This document shows positions 60,053 to 64,000 of a stretch of 64,000 nt of DNA, piece by piece. The DNA is from Bacteroidia bacterium (lineage in GTDB: Bacteria > Bacteroidota > Bacteroidia > Flavobacteriales > Flavobacteriaceae): the NCBI GenBank assembly GCA_030430385.1, contig JAUIFO010000001.1, positions 186,001 to 250,000 on the forward strand, read 5' to 3'. The notes under the pieces are model-generated. The model did not search any database. It was not told the DNA's origin and saw only the letters and a list, made by a program, of their open reading frames with translations. Both the position numbers and the translations under genes were made by a program. Numbering within the stretch: the first letter of the stretch is position 1; the number at the start of each line of letters is the position of its first letter.

Positions 60053-62520
60053 AAGAATTTCAATCCGAATACAACAGCGTCACTAACAAATCCGCTTTGA
60101 TAAGAACGTATATAATCTACACGTAAGAAACGCCATTTTCCCCAGCCAATATTATCTAATCCGATAGAGTATTCTTGATATGGTTTATGATCTGGAGTTG
60201 CTAAGGCGTGTGCTCCTAAAACTAAATTGAAGTTTAATTTATTGAGCAATGGTAATCTTCCCAGAATAAATCCGTTAAAATCATGTTCGGCATGCATTTC
60301 TAAATAAGAATCATTTGTGCTCAAATCGTAATAGCCAAGATTATTAAAGACATCTGTGTAATTGCCACGCTGACTTACATGAGTTTGATTGCCATTGAAA
60401 TGTTGAAAATCTACAAATGAAATATTATCTGCATTAAAGAATTTTCCAGCTCTTAAATTATAACTAAATCGTCCTTTATTTGATATGTTAAAGGATTGAT
60501 AAACTCTCGCTTTGATTTGATCAAAATTATAATCGTCTATAGTTGCTCCCAAACCTTTTTCATACCCTAGAATTAGAGTTGGGTAATCGCCATTAGGAAT
60601 ATTGAACTTACTATCAGGATAACTCAAATATTCTTGATTGAAATTAATGCGCGCCAAAAGATTGATCTTCAAAATATTATGGGTGTCAAATGAAGCGATG
60701 CCATAAGCAGTTTCACTCAAAGGATTGTTACTCGTGTATACATCATCACCTTCAGGAAAGAAGACCTGTTCGGTGGTATTAAATAAAACTTTTCGTCGTT
60801 CGTAACTTAAGGTAGAGTACAATCGAAACCCGTTGAATAATTCTTCAGAATATCTAGCTTGGACAAAACTTCTATCGTAAAGTTTCATGTAGTTGTCTTC
60901 AAAAAACAGACTGCTAATGGTGTTTTCAAAGCGTGAGATTGGATCAGAACCATTAAACTGTGTCGCTTCAATACCTCCTGAAATAGATAGAATAGGTCTA
61001 GAGGTGTTATTAAATTTGTAGGTCGCAGAAACAGTTCCACGTAAACGATCATCACTAAAACCGTAATTGATGGTACCATCGATGTTAAGAAAGCGATTGT
61101 AATACTCGTCATAACCTTTAGAATAAAATCCGCTAAGCTTACCATTCCAACCTTGAACCGTATTAAAACTTATAGCTTCCAGAGGCGACGTTACACCAGC
61201 ACGCCAATTTTTATAAGTGTTGGAGTAGGTGTAACCTCCAAGAATATCACCTAATTTGAAACCGTTATTTTCTCTGTCTACGGAATCTTTATAGGTCTTA
61301 GAATCGCGAACAATTTGAATGCTATCCTTTTTAACATAATCTGTGATTTCTTCAGTTGTTAGTGGAACAGGCCTTATAGTATCCCAGAAAAGCGAATCTT
61401 TTTTATTGGCTTCAACCGCAAACGACACCAATTCTCGACTAAAGTTTTTTCGGGTTAAGCCAGGATTGATATCATAATTACTGTACATCGCTGTAAATCT
61501 TCCGTCACCTTTAAATCCGAATAAGCCATATTTGAAATCGATGATTTGTGACATTTTAGTCCAAATAGCCTTTGGTTCAGAAAACGCATAGTTTTGAGTA
61601 ATAGTGATTTTATCAACAGCAGGAATTTTTGCTTGAACACCAGTAATATCAAGTTCTATAGCATAGATGGTCCATTGGTCTTCAACGATATAAATATACC
61701 CTTCAAATACAGGATCATTATCGCGTCTTGGCGTTGCTTTTATTTTATTTATGAGGTTTCCACGATCATCGTAAAACACACCTTCAAGTTTGTAGCGATA
61801 ATAACCAAACGCGTTATTAGCAATTGGCGAGATAATTTGGTTGCCGAGTTCTATGGTGTTATTATATAGATCGAATTCAACATCAATGGCATTATTAAAA
61901 CTAAATCCGTTGTCGTCACCACTTACTTTTGAAGCAACAATTTTTTCTTTTAATTTATTAGGTCTTAGAAACTCCAATTTTGAAATGGTCTCAGAAAGGT
62001 AAATTACACCACTTCGTGTAGAATCTAATCCGCCACCAAGATCGCCAACTTCTTGACCTAAGATCTTTTCTGGAGCATCTTTAATTCTAATCAATCCACG
62101 AGAATAGAAGTCGGCTTTATAGCTTTGAATCTTTTCAAGATTATCTTTTCGCTTAGCAATAGCTTGTCTGATGATGGCATTAGCTGGATTGTCTTCGGCT
62201 TTGATCACGACTTCTTTGAGCGATATTTCTTCATCAATTAACTGCGTATTTAAGGTATATGGAAATGATTCAATTTGAATTTTTTCCTTCACAGTTTTAT
62301 AGCCTAAAAACTGAAACACTACAGTGTATGTATTAGGTGTATTGATATTCAATTCGTAAATACCATCGTCGTTTGTGGTTGTTCCTTTATACGTGTTTTC
62401 TATATAAACATTTACAAAGGCGAGTGGTTGATCCTTAGAATCTGTGACAGTACCTTGAATTTGAGCAAAAGACGTATAAGCACATAATAAGGTAAAAATA
62501 GTGAGTAATGTTGATTTCAT
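60049..62520 (-). CDS. DUF5686 outer-membrane protein with carboxypeptidase-regulatory-like N-terminus
   Basis: This 823-residue protein has a signal peptide (about 1-19). A carboxypeptidase-D regulatory-like beta-sandwich follows (about 20-95, GTVTDSKDQPLAFVNVYIEN). Then comes a long DUF5686 region whose C-terminal half has many aromatic-ended beta strands, ending in VFGLKFF, as in outer-membrane barrels. The family is found throughout Bacteroidetes and its function is unknown. Confidence 0.93.
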   Translation of the reverse strand: MKSTLLTIFTLLCAYTSFAQIQGTVTDSKDQPLAFVNVYIENTYKGTTTNDDGIYELNINTPNTYTVVFQFLGYKTVKEKIQIESFPYTLNTQLIDEEISLKEVVIKAEDNPANAIIRQAIAKRKDNLEKIQSYKADFYSRGLIRIKDAPEKILGQEVGDLGGGLDSTRSGVIYLSETISKLEFLRPNKLKEKIVASKVSGDDNGFSFNNAIDVEFDLYNNTIELGNQIISPIANNAFGYYRYKLEGVFYDDRGNLINKIKATPRRDNDPVFEGYIYIVEDQWTIYAIELDITGVQAKIPAVDKITITQNYAFSEPKAIWTKMSQIIDFKYGLFGFKGDGRFTAMYSNYDINPGLTRKNFSRELVSFAVEANKKDSLFWDTIRPVPLTTEEITDYVKKDSIQIVRDSKTYKDSVDRENNGFKLGDILGGYTYSNTYKNWRAGVTSPLEAISFNTVQGWNGKLSGFYSKGYDEYYNRFLNIDGTINYGFSDDRLRGTVSATYKFNNTSRPILSISGGIEATQFNGSDPISRFENTISSLFFEDNYMKLYDRSFVQARYSEELFNGFRLYSTLSYERRKVLFNTTEQVFFPEGDDVYTSNNPLSETAYGIASFDTHNILKINLLARINFNQEYLSYPDSKFNIPNGDYPTLILGYEKGLGATIDDYNFDQIKARVYQSFNISNKGRFSYNLRAGKFFNADNISFVDFQHFNGNQTHVSQRGNYTDVFNNLGYYDLSTNDSYLEMHAEHDFNGFILGRLPLLNKLNFNLVLGAHALATPDHKPYQEYSIGLDNIGWGKWRFLRVDYIRSYQSGFVSDAVVFGLKFF

Positions 62521-62585
62521 AGCGAGTTGATTGATGGTTTATTACAAAGACGTTTACAAAGGATAAAAGGTTGCCTAATAATTTT

Positions 62586-62593
62586 CAAACATA
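62586..62593 (-). promoter_or_regulatory. -7 element for the DUF5686 gene
   Basis: TATGTTTG on the minus strand lies about 65 bases upstream of the ATG at 62520. A second, degenerate TATCCTTTG is nearer the gene. No clear -33 element. Confidence 0.35.
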
Positions 62594-62689
62594 GGATATT
62601 CTCCTTTTTTAGAGTTGTTAAACTATCTTAAATTAAACTAATGGTGATGTTAAAAACTCTAATAGCAACAATTTCAATGCCAAGTAAAA

Positions 62690-63148
62690 TTACTTATACA
62701 TTTTTTTAATACGATCTAAGTTACGTTTGTTGTCGCGATCTTTTATGGTGTCACGCTTATCGTAGAGCTTCTTACCTTTACCCAGAGCGATGTCTAGTTT
62801 AGCCAGACCATTTTCGTTTATAAAAAGGCGTAGCGGAATGATAGCATTTCCTTTGACATTCACTTCCTTTTCGAGTTTTTTAAGTTCACGTCTGTTAAGT
62901 AGTAATTTACGTTCAGCTTTGGGTTTGTGGTTGTAATAGTTTCCGAAGCTATACTCTTGAATGGTCATGTTAATCACAAACAATTCACCGCGATCATTAA
63001 ACTCACAAAAACTCTCAGCAATGGAAGCTTTACTTTCGCGAATAGATTTGATTTCAGTTCCAGTTAAGACAATACCAGCGGTGTAAGTATCGAGGATCTC
63101 GTACTCAAATTTTGCTTTTTTGTTCTTTATGTTGACTGGTTTTTGCAT
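62690..63148 (-). CDS. smpB: SsrA-binding protein SmpB
   Basis: SmpB binds tmRNA and delivers it to stalled ribosomes. From the ATG at 63148 the protein is 152 residues with the OB-fold core (AKFEYEILDTYTAGIVLTGTEIKSIRESKASI) and a basic C-terminal tail ending KRNLDRIKKMYK. A longer start at TTG 63157 is unlikely because that TTG lies inside a strong -7 element. No tmRNA gene is seen beside it. Confidence 0.96.
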   Translation of the reverse strand: MQKPVNIKNKKAKFEYEILDTYTAGIVLTGTEIKSIRESKASIAESFCEFNDRGELFVINMTIQEYSFGNYYNHKPKAERKLLLNRRELKKLEKEVNVKGNAIIPLRLFINENGLAKLDIALGKGKKLYDKRDTIKDRDNKRNLDRIKKMYK

Positions 63149-63154
63149 ACGCGA

Positions 63155-63185
63155 CAAATGTATGATTTAATAGAGTATTATTCAA
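63155..63185 (-). promoter_or_regulatory. smpB promoter, apparently leaderless
   Basis: On the minus strand: TTG (63185-63183), a 20-base spacer and TACATTTG (63162-63155), a very good flavobacterial promoter. Only TCGCGT separates it from the ATG at 63148, so the transcript should start at or next to the start codon. Confidence 0.7.
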
Positions 63186-63278
63186 CTAAAAGAGAATTTG
63201 ATAATAATAACGTTCTGTGTTTTTTAACGAATTTGAAAGCATAATCATTAAATTACGACTTAAATTGAAATTTATTCC

Positions 63279-64000
63279 ATGAGACATTTTCTTATTGCTA
63301 TTGTAGTCTTACTTCTGTTTAGTTGTAATAATTCAAAAGATTATTCCCTTTCTGCACAAGCCATAGTAGACAAATCAATTGAGGTTTCAGGAAGCGACAT
63401 ACTTTCTGAATCAATCATGTCATTCGATTTTAGGAACAAACATTATAAAGCAACAAGACAGCAAGGTGTATTTGAGTTAGAACGAAATTTTACCGACTCA
63501 ACTTCAGTAAGTGTTAGTGTCATAAGAGATGTGTTAAGTAATACAGGTTTTAATCGTTATGTAGATGGAAAAGCCATTGTTGTTCCGAAAGAGATGATAC
63601 CACGATATTCAGCTTCAGTGAATTCGGTTCATTACTTTTCGGTATTGCCTTATGGACTTAATGATTCTGCTGTTATAAATAAACGCTTGGACGATATTTC
63701 AATCAAAGATGAGCAATATCACACCATTCAAATTACATTTCAGCAAGAAGGAGGTGGCGAAGACTATGAAGATATTTTTGTGTATTGGATACATACTAAA
63801 ACATTCAAAATAGGGTATTTTGCGTATTCATATAATGAAGACGACGGAAAGGGAATGCGTTTTCGGGAAGCTTATAATGAACGTGTTGTAAATGGTGTGC
63901 GTTTTGTGGATTACAATAATTACAAATATGAAAATGAAATCTCACTAACAGATTTTCCTAAACTGTTTGAAAATAAGAAGTTAAGCTTAGTGTCTAAAAT
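63279..64000 (+). CDS. lipoprotein, DUF6503-like (cut by the window edge)
   Basis: ATG at 63279 opens a frame of 240 codons running to the right edge. It has a lipoprotein signal (MRHFLIAIVVLLLFSC, lipobox Cys16). A beta-rich domain of the DUF6503 type follows (AQAIVDKSIEVSGSDIL, ATRQQGVFELERNF, PYGLNDSAVINKRL). The function is unknown, and it is probably surface or periplasm anchored. The 3' end lies outside the window. It is divergent from smpB. Confidence 0.78.
   Translation, partial: MRHFLIAIVVLLLFSCNNSKDYSLSAQAIVDKSIEVSGSDILSESIMSFDFRNKHYKATRQQGVFELERNFTDSTSVSVSVIRDVLSNTGFNRYVDGKAIVVPKEMIPRYSASVNSVHYFSVLPYGLNDSAVINKRLDDISIKDEQYHTIQITFQQEGGGEDYEDIFVYWIHTKTFKIGYFAYSYNEDDGKGMRFREAYNERVVNGVRFVDYNNYKYENEISLTDFPKLFENKKLSLVSK

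Overview
The window is AT-rich, densely coded chromosomal DNA from a member of the Bacteroidetes, most likely a marine Flavobacteriaceae species. This rests on several signs: TAnnTTTG-type -7 promoter elements, two extracellular proteins and a sugar dehydrogenase with type IX secretion (T9SS) C-terminal tails, and families that are typical of the group (DUF4835, DUF5686, DUF2911, DUF3857, the Bacteroidetes-type omega subunit). I see no rRNA, tRNA, CRISPR array, insertion sequence or prophage, and no gene-free stretch longer than 300 bases.

Positions 1-11,000 hold the most distinctive block, a leftward photolyase/cryptochrome island in two transcription units. The unit starting at 10993 encodes a TetR-type regulator, a UbiB/AarF-family kinase, a flavin reductase-like protein, an NAD(P)-binding epimerase-like protein, a tiny DUF2256 zinc-finger protein (not previously obvious because of its size), a CRY-DASH, an iron-sulfur (6-4)-type photolyase and a divergent third cryptochrome/photolyase homologue. 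The unit starting at 2434 encodes an unknown protein, a TIGR03643 protein, GTP cyclohydrolase I, a small basic protein and a short-chain dehydrogenase-like protein lacking the usual catalytic tyrosine. Both units are preceded by almost the same ~55-bp sequence containing a perfect 8-bp inverted repeat with a 14-bp spacer, which suggests that one regulator, plausibly the island's own TetR protein, controls both.

Positions 11,000-25,400 carry an aquaporin with an altered second NPA motif, a DUF2911 protein, a sodium/solute symporter preceded by a 31-residue membrane peptide, a periplasmic PIG-L deacetylase, an RsmI-like methyltransferase, a T9SS sugar dehydrogenase, a tyrosine phosphatase, dnaA, and a small metabolic group ending in ribD. 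Positions 25,400-40,200 are mainly housekeeping: prmC, ligA, dapA, bamD, rpoZ, coaBC, DUF4835, recN and fabI, with two related multi-pass membrane proteins, a DoxX protein and a split 5'-nucleotidase.

Positions 40,200-45,200 encode two large T9SS proteins that share a 221-codon C-terminal module. After them come a glycosyltransferase, a YbbR protein, coaE, a two-component system, miaA, a potassium channel with a zinc ribbon, a DUF3857 transglutaminase, and an exonuclease/GIY-YIG protein whose only full-length start is an ATC codon. The right end holds PLP-binding YggS, DUF1015, hydroxybutyryl-CoA dehydrogenase, a Gfo/Idh/MocA dehydrogenase, pcm, a DUF5686 outer-membrane protein, smpB with an apparently leaderless promoter, and a lipoprotein cut by the window edge.
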